A stretch of DNA of 64,000 bases, from positions 372,001 through 436,000 of the forward strand of contig NZ_CP109499.1 in assembly GCF_036231965.1 (NCBI RefSeq). The letters are read 5' to 3'. The position numbers and the translations under genes are program-made. The notes beneath the pieces are model-generated. The model was not told the DNA's origin, did no database searches, and saw nothing but the letters and a program-made list of their open reading frames with translations. This document shows, in pieces, positions 8,211 to 16,511 of this stretch. Source of the stretch: Streptomyces sp. NBC_01428 (GTDB taxonomy: Bacteria > Actinomycetota > Actinomycetes > Streptomycetales > Streptomycetaceae). Each line of letters opens with the position of its first letter. The first letter of the stretch is position 1.

Positions 8211-8735
8211 TCACCCGGTTCGTTGCCGCGTCCGGTCGTACCAGCGGCGGTGCACCAGGGGTTCGACGGACAGGACGGCGGCGCCCGCCATCACGCCGAT
8301 CAGGAGGGCGGGCGGGCCGCCGCCGTTGAGGAACGCGCCGAGGCAGGCTGCCGCGACGGCGAGCGGGCGCAGCAGGGTCAGGGGGCCGAGGCCGATGACC
8401 ATCGCGAGGGTGCCGGCGCGGAACGGCAGGGCGAAGTAGGCGCCGAGCGACAGCAGGACGGCGGCGGCGTACACGGTCAGGGGGATCAGGTAGCCGATGC
8501 CGCCGGCCGTGAGGGTGGCGTAGGTGTCGCGCCGGTCGTGGGCGGTCAGCAGCACGAAGGTGCCGACCAGCGCCGGGACCAGCAGGAGTGCGGACCCGAC
8601 GGCCAGGCCTCGCAGGGCGGCTCGGGTGTTGGGCCGTCGCTTCCGGATGCGGGCGTCGCTTCCGGCGTACGCGCGAAAGCCGCTGAAGGCGGCGTCGACC
8701 AGCCCGAGCAGCACCAGCGGTGCGGCGGGCGTCAT
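8211..8735 (-). CDS. Integral membrane protein of unknown family
   Basis: This 174-residue protein has four to five hydrophobic segments (about 5-20, 42-66, 80-105, 112-130 and 138-156). Its start overlaps the stop of the methyltransferase gene in an ATGA arrangement (8732-8735), so the two are translationally coupled. No catalytic motif was seen. Its role is probably tied to the methyltransferase, for example in modifying or transporting a lipid-like product (inference from coupling only). Confidence 0.7.
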   Translation of the reverse strand: MTPAAPLVLLGLVDAAFSGFRAYAGSDARIRKRRPNTRAALRGLAVGSALLLVPALVGTFVLLTAHDRRDTYATLTAGGIGYLIPLTVYAAAVLLSLGAYFALPFRAGTLAMVIGLGPLTLLRPLAVAAACLGAFLNGGGPPALLIGVMAGAAVLSVEPLVHRRWYDRTRQRTG

Positions 8736-9667
8736 CGAGCGGCCCCTGCGAGGTGTTCCGGGCCGACGAGGCGGCGTGCGTCCCGCTTGAGTGCCTGACG
8801 AAAGGGTGCTTCCAGGTGGGGGCGCACTCCGATGACCGGGCGCAGGGTGGTGCAGAACGGGTTGGCCGTGGCGCGCGGCTCGTACAGGAGCGCGCGGATG
8901 CCCGGTTCTGCCGCGGCGCGCAACAGGGTCTCGTCGCTGTGGGCGCGCAGTGCGGAGGCGACGCCGTCGTGGCGTCCGAGCGGGTGGCGCATGCGGGCGC
9001 GATGGAAGATCCAGGCACCGAGCGGTGCCACCGGGGTCCGGGCGATGTCGAAGTGACAGAAGGCGTACGCCGGTGACGCGGCCTGCGCCTGGAAGAACTC
9101 GGTGAGGGCGGAACCACGGAAGTGGTGCAGCACCCCGGTGGAGACGTAGACGGTCGCCGCCTCGGGCAGAGCGAACGCGTTGCCGTGGACGAAGGCGCAG
9201 TCGAGCCCTTCGGCCCGGGCCAGGCGCTCCGCCTCACCGACGAGAGCCGCGTTGAGGTCGACGCCGACCAGGTCGACGTCCGCGCCGAGCGCGTTGGTCG
9301 CCGCCAGCCAACGGACCAGGTACCCCAGGCCGCAGCCGACGTCGACCAGCCGGTAGGGCCCGGAGTCGCCGGTGGTCGACCGGATCGCGGTGAAGAGGGG
9401 TCCGAGCACGTCGACCATGCGTTCACCGAGCCGCAGTTCCTCGCTCAGGCGCTGCAGCTCGGTGTGCACACGGACGAGCAGGCGGTCCACGGCGTGCGGG
9501 TCGAGTACGTCGTCCGGGCCCGCGGGCAGCGCCGCCACGATCCGGACCGCCCGCTCGTCGCCGTTCTCACGGAGCTGTCGGATCACCTCGGAACGCCGGA
9601 CCGGGAGCCGGTGACCGCTGTGCGGGTCGACCGCGGTGATCAGGTCGGATATCTCGAGCTGGGGCAC
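8732..9667 (-). CDS. Class I SAM-dependent methyltransferase
   Basis: This 311-residue protein has an N-terminal helical region with HSGHRLPVRRSEVIRQLRE and then the Rossmann methyltransferase core. The SAM loop is VDVGCGLGYLVRWLAA, the ribose-binding acidic strand is DLVGVDLNAAL, and the post-core strand is VYVSTGVLHHF. The GTG start at 9667 has AGGA ten bases upstream; earlier in-frame starts lack this. It is the first gene of a coupled pair with the membrane protein at 8211. The acceptor substrate is unknown. Confidence 0.83.
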   Translation of the reverse strand: MPQLEISDLITAVDPHSGHRLPVRRSEVIRQLRENGDERAVRIVAALPAGPDDVLDPHAVDRLLVRVHTELQRLSEELRLGERMVDVLGPLFTAIRSTTGDSGPYRLVDVGCGLGYLVRWLAATNALGADVDLVGVDLNAALVGEAERLARAEGLDCAFVHGNAFALPEAATVYVSTGVLHHFRGSALTEFFQAQAASPAYAFCHFDIARTPVAPLGAWIFHRARMRHPLGRHDGVASALRAHSDETLLRAAAEPGIRALLYEPRATANPFCTTLRPVIGVRPHLEAPFRQALKRDARRLVGPEHLAGAAR

Positions 9668-9999
9668 GAGCGGGAATCCTACGTCCTCGACCGCGCGGAG
9701 CCGGCTGGGCCGACGGCCTCGCATCCCGTAGCGCGTACGGCGTCCTGGCCATCCCGGTCCTGGCGCTGGGACTGTCGACCGCACACCCTCCCGGCGGTGG
9801 CTGCGCCCGGAGACGGCCGACGCACGGCTGAACGAGCGAAGCTTCCGCGGGTGCGGGGACGCGGGCGTGGCCTGCTTGACCGGCCCGGCGGCCCCCTGCA
9901 CAGTCGGGATGCGGCGCCTGGCGGCGCCGCCCGACTCTTCCGACGGGCCGGTCCGTCCATGTCGGGAGGCGGCCCCGATATCCAGGAGCGACTGATCCG
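9668..9999. other. Intergenic region without recognised gene
   Basis: This 332-base gap lies between divergent genes (methyltransferase and SfLAP-like). It should hold two promoters, but no convincing -35/-10 pair was picked out. A short hydrophobic frame around 9737-9785 (VLAIPVLALGLSTA) could be a gene remnant. It has no start with a ribosome binding site and stops soon after. Confidence 0.4.
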
Positions 10000-10644
10000 A
10001 TGGTCCTCGACCTGCTCCTGATCGGTACGGCCATCACGCTGGGGCCCCTGCACAACAGTGCCTTCATCCTGCTGCTGTCGTCGCGGCGCGGCACCCGCCA
10101 GGGCCTCGCGTTCCTGCTGTCGTGGCTGGCCGACCTGATCGCGGTGATCGCCTGCGTGGTGCTGCTGACCGGTGGTCAGCCACCGGCCCGTCACAGCGCG
10201 CCCTCGACGGTCGCGGTCGCCGCGAAACTCGCCATCGGTGTGGCGCTGGTCCTGTACGGCGGGCACAGACGCCGTCGGCCGCCGCGCCCGCACGGACCGC
10301 CCCGCTGGGCCGCCCGCATCGACGACGCCTCCCCGGCCACCGCGGCGGGCCTCGCCTGGGTGCTGCAACCCTGGGCTCTGGTCGGCGCCGGCGCCGCGAC
10401 CGCTGTCGACGCCGACCTCTCCACCCTCGCGGACTGGCTCGCGCTGACCGGCTACTGTCTGCTGGCCACGCTCAGTCTCGTCGTCATGGAGATGTACACG
10501 GTCTGGGCGCCGACGGCCGCGAACGCCCGGTTGAGCGCCTTGCGCAGCTGGCTGGAGCACCATCAGGAGCAGCTGATCGTCACGCTGTCGCTCCTTCTGG
10601 GCCTGTGGCTGATGGCTCGGAGCATCTACGAACTGGTCGGCTGA
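10000..10644 (+). CDS. GAP/SfLAP-family membrane protein
   Basis: This 214-residue protein resembles the SfLAP (sulfolipid-1-addressing protein)/GAP family of actinobacterial six-helix membrane proteins. It opens with LLIGTAITLGPLHNSAFILLLSSRRG, the conserved Pro-containing first helix and loop. Helices at about 2-25, 37-58, 70-85, 120-135, 147-165 and 190-208 follow, with ARIDD-type soluble loops between. AGGAGCGACTGATCCG upstream supplies the ribosome binding site. In mycobacteria relatives help export glycolipids or glycopeptidolipids; the cargo here is unknown. Confidence 0.75.
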   Translation: MVLDLLLIGTAITLGPLHNSAFILLLSSRRGTRQGLAFLLSWLADLIAVIACVVLLTGGQPPARHSAPSTVAVAAKLAIGVALVLYGGHRRRRPPRPHGPPRWAARIDDASPATAAGLAWVLQPWALVGAGAATAVDADLSTLADWLALTGYCLLATLSLVVMEMYTVWAPTAANARLSALRSWLEHHQEQLIVTLSLLLGLWLMARSIYELVG

Positions 10645-10661
10645 CCAGCACGAGCGCGGCG

Positions 10662-11189
10662 CTACGTCAGGACCAGCCAGCGGCGGCCGTCGATCAGCTC
10701 GCGTGCCGCGTCGAGGTGGCCGGCGTGACATGCCGTCTCGGTGATGACGTGCAGCAGGACGTCGCGCAGGGTGTGCAGGTGTGGTTCGCCGAACAGGTCG
10801 TGGGGCCACCAGGCCAGAGCGGCGTCGGCGGGGGACGCGGTGATGACGGCGTCGGCGGCGGCCGTCTCCTGGCGGTATCCGTCGAGGACGGCGGCGGCCG
10901 TCGCTTCCGGGCCCACGTTCCACGCCTCGTCGCCGGTCGGCAGGCCTCGGATGATCTCCTCGTCGCCGGCGACGACGCCTCGGAACCAGAAGCGCTCGAC
11001 GTCCAGCGCGAGGTGCTGGACCAGCCCGAGGCAGTTCCATCCGGAGGGCAGCACGGGCCGCCGCAGTGCGTCGTCGTCGAGCCCGTCGAGAATGCCGAGG
11101 ACGTGGCGGCGCTGGCCGTCCAGCACCTTGAGAAGCGAGGAGACCTCGCTGTCCGCGTCCGCTTCGCTCATGTAGTCGGTCACGGCCAT
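10662..11189 (-). CDS. DinB/DUF664-family putative metalloenzyme
   Basis: This 175-residue four-helix-bundle protein is of the DinB/DUF664 type. The metal-ligand pattern is visible: His in GLVQHLALDVERFWF at about 58-72, and HVITETACHAGHLDAARE near the C-terminus, which supplies two further histidines. In actinobacteria such proteins include mycothiol-dependent transferases and other thiol-linked enzymes. The start at 11189 has AGGGA six bases upstream; an in-frame ATG nine codons earlier lacks one. It converges on the SfLAP-like gene. Confidence 0.83.
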   Translation of the reverse strand: MAVTDYMSEADADSEVSSLLKVLDGQRRHVLGILDGLDDDALRRPVLPSGWNCLGLVQHLALDVERFWFRGVVAGDEEIIRGLPTGDEAWNVGPEATAAAVLDGYRQETAAADAVITASPADAALAWWPHDLFGEPHLHTLRDVLLHVITETACHAGHLDAARELIDGRRWLVLT

Positions 11190-11327
11190 CAAGGGTCCCT
11201 GATGTCCCGCGTCCACGTGAGGTCTTGCCTACGATCCGGGAGGCCCGGCCGGCGTGCCACCGGCCTGACCTCTGAAGTGACCGGTCTGCGGGCTGAGTTG
11301 ACGATGCGCATGACGCTGCGCGGGATA

Positions 11328-11356
11328 TTGACGGGTTCACGGACCGTGGCTACGTT
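11328..11356 (+). promoter_or_regulatory. Sigma70/HrdB-like promoter for GH76 gene
   Basis: TTGACG (11328-11333) and TACGTT (11351-11356) are separated by 17 bases, close to the HrdB consensus. They would give a 5' leader of about 60 bases before the mannanase ATG at 11422. Confidence 0.6.
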
Positions 11357-11421
11357 CGGGAGCGCTCTCAGTCAACTCACATCGCGTACAGCGCTGTAGC
11401 GGAGTTACGGAGTATCCCCCC

Positions 11422-12867
11422 ATGAAATGCACCAAGTCATTCGTCGCCACGCTCCTCGTCTCGATGACAACGTTATCGGGCGGGACGGCGCTCGATCTGT
11501 CCGCGGCCGGGTCCGCGGTCGCCGCGACAGCGGTGTGCAACAAGTTCTGCGACGCCCGGGATCCGGGCTTGAGCGGCCAGGACCGGCAGCCCGTCACGGT
11601 CACCCTCCAGTCCCGCTCGATCACCCTCCACTTCGACGACACGGACGCGATGGGCTGGGCGTCCGTCACGAAGGGCGCGGCGGGTGACGAGGTCTGGCTC
11701 GACCGTTCGATGGACGGCGGCCGGACGTGGGCGAGCGGCAGCAAGCTAGGCGACACCAGCGTTCCGACCGGCAACACCGGTTGGCGCACGCTGATGTACA
11801 ACGTCGACGACTGGAATACCCAGGGCGTGGGTGCTCTGCGGGCCTGCGGGCAGGTGGCCGGGAGCATCGCCTGTACGGGCTGGGCGCGGACGACCTGGAA
11901 CGCCGGCGACCGGCGGACGGCCGCGGCCACCGCCCTGATGATGTCGTTCGACCGCACCACCAAACTCTTCGGCGGAAACGGCTGGTGGACCAGCGCCAAC
12001 GCGTTGACGGCGATCATCGACAACGCCCGGGTCAGCGGAATGGGCAGCTACAAGTACACGATCGCCGACACCTACAACAAGAACATCAACGCCCAGGGCG
12101 GCAACTTCACCAACGAGTACCTGGACGACACCGGTTGGTGGGGTCTTGCCTGGGTGGACGCCTACGACATGACGGGCGACAGCCGCTACCTCGCCACCGC
12201 CCGCGCGGACGCCGACCACATGTACGCGAACTGGAACTCCACGTGCGGCGGCGGTGTCCGCTGGAACACGAACGGCAACTACAAGAACGCGATCACCAAC
12301 GAGCTCTTCCTGTCACTGACATCGGCACTGCACAACCGGATCGCCGGTGACACCTCGTACCTGAACGAGGCCAAGGACGAGTGGGCCTGGTTCCAGAAGA
12401 GCGGCATGATCAACGGCGACCACATGATCAATGACGGACTGGCCGACTCCTGCGCCAACAACGGCCAGACCGCGTGGACGTACAACCAGGGCGTCGTGCT
12501 CGGCGGCCTGACCGAGCTCTACAGGGCGACCGGTGACGCGGGCCTGCTCGACTCGGCCCGAACGCTCGCCAACGCCTCCACCGTCAGACTCCAGTCGGCC
12601 GGCGTACTGCGTGAACCGGGCGAGGGCGACTCGTGCACGGGCGACGGTCCGACCTTCAAAGGTGCGTACGTCCGCGGCCTGGGAAAGCTCAACAACCAGC
12701 TGAGCGACCACCCGTACGCGTCGACACTCAGCAGCTGGGCGAACTCCGCGTACACCAAGGACCGCAACACCCTCGACCAGTACGGCCCGCACTGGGCGGG
12801 CGGCAACGGCAGCAGCGACTACGGGTGTCAGGCGAGCGTGCTCGATCTGCTCAACGCCGCCGGCTGA
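11422..12867 (+). CDS. Secreted glycoside hydrolase family 76 (alpha-1,6-mannanase type)
   Basis: This 481-residue exported enzyme has a signal peptide at about residues 1-35 (KCTKSF, hydrophobic core, then AVAATA). An accessory segment with two close cysteines follows to about 150. The GH76 (alpha/alpha)6 domain runs from about 160. The paired catalytic aspartates are D235-D236 in NEYLDDTGWWGLAW, followed by the family's WNTxGxYKNAITNELF-like block and a TYNQGV segment. GH76 enzymes cut alpha-1,6-mannan in yeast walls or actinobacterial lipomannan-like polymers. It is transcribed alone from the promoter at 11328. Confidence 0.93.
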   Translation: MKCTKSFVATLLVSMTTLSGGTALDLSAAGSAVAATAVCNKFCDARDPGLSGQDRQPVTVTLQSRSITLHFDDTDAMGWASVTKGAAGDEVWLDRSMDGGRTWASGSKLGDTSVPTGNTGWRTLMYNVDDWNTQGVGALRACGQVAGSIACTGWARTTWNAGDRRTAAATALMMSFDRTTKLFGGNGWWTSANALTAIIDNARVSGMGSYKYTIADTYNKNINAQGGNFTNEYLDDTGWWGLAWVDAYDMTGDSRYLATARADADHMYANWNSTCGGGVRWNTNGNYKNAITNELFLSLTSALHNRIAGDTSYLNEAKDEWAWFQKSGMINGDHMINDGLADSCANNGQTAWTYNQGVVLGGLTELYRATGDAGLLDSARTLANASTVRLQSAGVLREPGEGDSCTGDGPTFKGAYVRGLGKLNNQLSDHPYASTLSSWANSAYTKDRNTLDQYGPHWAGGNGSSDYGCQASVLDLLNAAG

Positions 12868-12876
12868 CCGTCGGCC

Positions 12877-13506
12877 TCAGTCATCGCACCGGGAGATGCT
12901 GCGCACGATGCGCAGCATCTCCTCGTTGAGCAGGTGTTCGTTCGCGGTGGCGAGCGTCTCGTCGGGCAGCAGATGACGCAGGATCACGACGCCGATGAAG
13001 AGCGACAGGACGAGCTCGGAACTGAGGTCGGCCGCCCCCTCGGACGTCTCGGTCCGGTCGGCCCGCAGGGCCCTGCTCAGCCGGTCGACCGCCGTCAGCA
13101 GGCCCTCGCGTCGAAGGCGCTCGGCGACCGGGTCGGGGCCGGCGTTGCGCAGCATCAGCATGATCGGGTGTTCCCCGCCGTACTCCGACCAGTCCCGCTC
13201 GTTCAGGCCCGCGAGCATGGAGGCGAACACCTCGGACGCGGACTCCTCGACCGGCCTGCCGGCTTCGTCGGAACCGTCGAAGAGCGAGTTCGATTCGTCG
13301 AGCACCGCGGCGAAGAGGCCGTCCTTGGACCCGAAGTAGCGGTTGATCAGGGCGACGTTGACGTGGGCGTCCGCGGCGATGGCGCGCATCGTGGTGCGCT
13401 CGTACCCCATGAGCGTGAAGCGGCGACGCGCCGCGCGCAGCAGGTCGGCCCGCGTCCTGGTGGCATCGCGGGGCCGGGAGGCGGGAACGGCGGCGTCGGC
13501 ATCCAT
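12877..13506 (-). CDS. TetR-family repressor, divergent from MFS exporter
   Basis: This 209-residue regulator has its helix-turn-helix at about 20-65 (LLRAARRRFTLMGYERTTMRAIAADAHVNVALINRYFGSKDGLF). The ligand-binding helices include DRLSRALRADR and a C-terminal LSLFIGVVILRHLLP. It is back to back with the MFS transporter, 99 bases apart, with two related operator-like sites between. The classic reading is drug- or metabolite-induced derepression of the exporter. It ends nine bases from the convergent GH76 stop. Confidence 0.93.
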   Translation of the reverse strand: MDADAAVPASRPRDATRTRADLLRAARRRFTLMGYERTTMRAIAADAHVNVALINRYFGSKDGLFAAVLDESNSLFDGSDEAGRPVEESASEVFASMLAGLNERDWSEYGGEHPIMLMLRNAGPDPVAERLRREGLLTAVDRLSRALRADRTETSEGAADLSSELVLSLFIGVVILRHLLPDETLATANEHLLNEEMLRIVRSISRCDD

Positions 13507-13528
13507 GGCTCCATCCTCCTATACGCCG

Positions 13529-13552
13529 GCATGTAAACAACTGTTTGCATGC
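13529..13552. promoter_or_regulatory. TetR operator 1 (imperfect 24-base palindrome)
   Basis: This 24-base near-palindrome starts GCATGTAAACA and ends TGTTTGCATGC, with two mismatched pairs. It lies just upstream of the TetR start and shares ATGTAAACA with a second copy at 13576. Confidence 0.7.
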
Positions 13553-13575
13553 CCGGCCGGACCGCCGCTAGGGTG

Positions 13576-13595
13576 ATGTAAACACTCGTTGACTT
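13576..13595. promoter_or_regulatory. TetR operator 2 upstream of MFS gene
   Basis: A second ATGTAAAC half-site is followed by a 4-base spacer and GTTGAC, an imperfect match to the reverse complement. It sits 11 bases before the MFS start. The half-site repeats the one in the first operator, which suggests that the same TetR protein controls both directions. Confidence 0.55.
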
Positions 13596-13605
13596 AGGGG
13601 TCCGG

Positions 13606-15063
13606 ATGGAACGTGACGCGATGACCGACGAGTCGGTCGCGCAGAAGACGTCACCTGTACGCGCGTATCTGGAGATCGGCGCCGTCGGTCTGGGCGCGCT
13701 CATGGCGTCGCTCACGCAGACACTCGTCATTCCCGTGCTCCCGGTGATCTCCAAGGACATCGGGGCGTCCACGACACAGACCCAGTGGCTGCTCACGTCG
13801 ACGCTTCTGGTCGCGGCGGTGTCCGTGCCGGTGGTAGGCCGGTTCGCCGACATGGTCGGACGCCGGCTGATGCTGGTCTTCAGCCTGGGCGCCCTGGCCC
13901 TCGGGTCCCTCATCGACGCCCTCACCACCGACACCACGCTCATGATCGTCGGGCGGGCCCTCACCGGACTGTCCGCGGCGTCGATCCCGTTGGGCATCAG
14001 CCTGCTGGCCGCCGTCCTGCCCGTCGACCGGAGGTCGTCCGCCACGGCCCTCATCAGCGCCATGCTCGGCATCGGCAGCGCGCTGGGGCTCCCGCTGGCG
14101 GGCCTGCTCGCCGACAACGTCGACTACCACGTGCTGTTCTGGATCGGCGCGGTCGGCGCGGTGCTGAGCCTCGTGGCGATCCTGGCCCTGGTGGGCGAAC
14201 CCCGGCACACGAGCACCCGGTCCGTCGACCTGCCCGGCATCGCGCTGCTGACTTCGGGGCTCGTGTGCCTCGTTCTCCCGTTGTCCCAGGGCGGAACCTG
14301 GGGCTGGGGCTCCTTGCGCACGATCGGCCTCCTGGTGGCCGCCGTCGTACTCCTGGCCCTGCTCGTCCGGGTCGAGTCGAGGTCGGCGGCACCGGTGGTG
14401 AACGTGCGCGCCCTGGCGAATCCCCCGATCGCCATGACGAACGTGGCGAGCCTCTTCTTCGGCTTCGCCCTCTTCGCCAGTTTCGTGGGCACGGCCAACT
14501 ACGTTCAGGCGCCCGCCGCCACCGGCTACGGGTTCGGCTCCTCGGTGCTGACCGCGGGTCTGTGCCTGCTGCCCAGCGGTCTGCTGATGCTGCTGCTCGC
14601 CCCGGTCACGGCGAAACTCAGCACACTGTGGGGAGCGGGCAGGGTGCTGTTCCTGGCGGGCCTCATCGTCGCCGCCGGACTGATCGCGAGAATCCTCTTC
14701 GTGGACAGCCTGTGGCAGATCGTCGTCGGAACGGCGATCATCGGCGCCGGATCGGGCATCGGCTACGCGACGCTGCCGACGCTGATCAACACCTACACCC
14801 CGGCGACCGACCTGGCCGCGGCCAACGGCATCAACGCCCTCGCGCGATCGCTCGGGAGCACCCTCGCCAGCGCCGTCGGCGGGAGCATCCTGGCCTCGAT
14901 GACCATGGCTCTCGGCGGTTTCGAGATCCCGTCGCTCAAGGCGTACCGCGTGCTGTTCGTCATCTGCGCGGTGGCCGCGGTCGCCGCGGCGCTGCTCGGC
15001 CTGATCGCGTCCCGCACGAAGGTTCCGCAGGAGCACACCCAGCCTGTGGTGGAGACCGTCTGA
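13606..15063 (+). CDS. MFS exporter, DHA2-like
   Basis: This 485-residue inner-membrane antiporter is of the 14-helix drug:H+ family. The first helix holds GALMASLTQTLVIPVLPVISKDI, motif A is GRFADMVGRRLML after helix 2, and the motif C-like MLGIGSALGLPLAGLLAD is in helix 5. Helices continue to residue about 470, ahead of a short polar tail. The start at 13606 could instead be the ATG five codons in (13621). Control is probably by the divergent TetR. A strong hairpin follows the stop. The substrate is unknown. Confidence 0.92.
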   Translation: MERDAMTDESVAQKTSPVRAYLEIGAVGLGALMASLTQTLVIPVLPVISKDIGASTTQTQWLLTSTLLVAAVSVPVVGRFADMVGRRLMLVFSLGALALGSLIDALTTDTTLMIVGRALTGLSAASIPLGISLLAAVLPVDRRSSATALISAMLGIGSALGLPLAGLLADNVDYHVLFWIGAVGAVLSLVAILALVGEPRHTSTRSVDLPGIALLTSGLVCLVLPLSQGGTWGWGSLRTIGLLVAAVVLLALLVRVESRSAAPVVNVRALANPPIAMTNVASLFFGFALFASFVGTANYVQAPAATGYGFGSSVLTAGLCLLPSGLLMLLLAPVTAKLSTLWGAGRVLFLAGLIVAAGLIARILFVDSLWQIVVGTAIIGAGSGIGYATLPTLINTYTPATDLAAANGINALARSLGSTLASAVGGSILASMTMALGGFEIPSLKAYRVLFVICAVAAVAAALLGLIASRTKVPQEHTQPVVETV

Positions 15064-15067
15064 CCCG

Positions 15068-15111
15068 CCCGGTCGGGCGCGGCCCCGATTCACGGGCCGC
15101 GCCCGACCGGG
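15068..15111 (+). terminator. Strong hairpin terminator after MFS gene
   Basis: A perfect 18-base GC-rich stem (15068-15085 with 15094-15111) with an 8-base loop starts five bases after the MFS stop. It also lies 94 bases from the convergent serine hydrolase stop, so it may act both ways. Confidence 0.85.
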
Positions 15112-15205
15112 AACGCGTCACCCCTCGGAGGCGTGCGCCGTCCTCCGGCGGTCGACCCCACGGCCACCGGGCACCGCAGGTCCGGGCGCGACGCGGGGCA
15201 TCCCG

Positions 15206-16324
15206 TCAGCCGTACATCGCCAGGCGGTAGAAGTCCGCGAGCGCGGCGTCGATGGGGTGCGGTTGCGGCCTGCCCGTGGCATCGAGCCTGTTCCACCGCT
15301 GCGCGGTGACCGCGACGCTCATCTGCCGCCCGCCGTCCGCCCGGGTCATGGCCAGGGCTCCGCCACCCCAGACCGTGCCGCCATGGCCCCAGAAGGCGCG
15401 GGGACCGGGGGCGTCCATCGGGTGCAGGCCGAGACCGTAGTCGATCACCCTCCCCTCCTGGGAGACGACGGGGACGGTGCGCTGCATCTCCGCCAGCGAC
15501 GCCGGGCTGACGATCTCGCCGGCGAGCAGCTTGCGGAAGAAGCGGTTGAGGTCCGTGACGGTGGATATCAGCGCGGCTGCCGGTCCCACCCAGGACATGT
15601 CGTAGACGCTGAAGTCACGCGGTGGGTCGATCATCCCGAACCATGCCTCGTAGATCTTCGCGTGGGGCCCGCCGAGGTTCGGCTCGACGGGCAGTTCGGT
15701 GTCCCGGAGTCCGGCACGCTCGATGACGTTCCGGGTGATGATCTGCGCGGCGGGCGCCCCGGTGACGTGGCGGAGGAGCTCGCCGAGGAGCAGGTAGTTG
15801 GTGTTGGAGTAGACCCCCGGCGTGCCACCGGGTGGGCCGACGGCCGGTGCGGTGACCCCCATCTCGATCAGTTCGGTGGGATCGAACCGTGTGAACCGGT
15901 TGTCGTCCAGACTCTGCGGTCCGGTGTCCGCGAGCACCGGGAACGCCTTGAGGGAGGGATAGGCGTACGGGAGGTACTCGGCGAGGCCGCTGGTGTGGTT
16001 GATCAGCATGCGGACCGTGACCGCGTCGCCGCGCGCTCCGGGGACGAGCTCGGGCAGGTACCTGCCGATCGGCGCGTCGAGGCCGATCCGGCCGCTCTCG
16101 ACCTGCTGCATCACCGCGGCGGCGGTGAAGGTCTTGGTGATGCTGCCGACGCGGTGCCTCATGCCGGCGGTGACGGGGCGGCCGGTCGCGGTGTCGGCGA
16201 CACCGGCGGCGCCGCGCCAGATCTCGTCGCCGTCACGGACCTCGGCGAAGAGGCCGGGCATTCCGGCGCGGTGGACGTTCTCGATGGCGGCGTTCAGTTG
16301 CGCGGGATCCGGTGAGTTCCTCAT
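15206..16324 (-). CDS. Beta-lactamase-fold serine hydrolase (class C/esterase type)
   Basis: This 372-residue protein is of the beta-lactamase/D-Ala-D-Ala carboxypeptidase superfamily. The catalytic SxxK is S61-I-T-K64, the second motif is Y172-S-N174, and the third is HGG in FWGHGGTVWGG near residue 320. No signal peptide is present, so it is probably cytoplasmic. That fits an esterase, amide hydrolase or detoxifying enzyme better than a wall carboxypeptidase. It is divergent from a TetR regulator with operator-like palindromes between them. Confidence 0.88.
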   Translation of the reverse strand: MRNSPDPAQLNAAIENVHRAGMPGLFAEVRDGDEIWRGAAGVADTATGRPVTAGMRHRVGSITKTFTAAAVMQQVESGRIGLDAPIGRYLPELVPGARGDAVTVRMLINHTSGLAEYLPYAYPSLKAFPVLADTGPQSLDDNRFTRFDPTELIEMGVTAPAVGPPGGTPGVYSNTNYLLLGELLRHVTGAPAAQIITRNVIERAGLRDTELPVEPNLGGPHAKIYEAWFGMIDPPRDFSVYDMSWVGPAAALISTVTDLNRFFRKLLAGEIVSPASLAEMQRTVPVVSQEGRVIDYGLGLHPMDAPGPRAFWGHGGTVWGGGALAMTRADGGRQMSVAVTAQRWNRLDATGRPQPHPIDAALADFYRLAMYG

Positions 16325-16446
16325 GACACGCGTCCTTTCGTCCTCGCCGGGTGGGCTCCACGTCGGCCGCCCGACCCGGGTGACCGGGCTTCGAGTGGCG
16401 CACCGGGACGTCTCGGGTCAGGCCGCTCGGCACGCCATGCACCCAT

Positions 16447-16479
16447 TATGCACGCGGTGCGTGCAACACCAAGTGCATA
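16447..16479. promoter_or_regulatory. Compound palindromic operator between serine hydrolase and TetR
   Basis: A perfect 17-base palindrome (TGCACGC, GGT, GCGTGCA at 16449-16465) is nested in a wider inverted repeat, TATGCAC (16447-16453) with GTGCATA (16473-16479). It lies 33 bases before the TetR ATG and about 120 bases before the hydrolase start. Confidence 0.7.
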
Positions 16480-16511
16480 GGTTAGGCTGAGACCCGGTGA
16501 AAGGAGCCGAA

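Noticed and set aside
9737..9785. Short hydrophobic frame (VLAIPVLALGLSTA) as a gene remnant
   Set aside because: It is too short, lacks a start, and nothing around it extends the similarity.
9668..9901. N-terminal extension of the methyltransferase
   Set aside because: The added residues are Arg/Pro/Gly-rich and unlike the domain; the GTG at 9667 has a ribosome binding site at the right distance.
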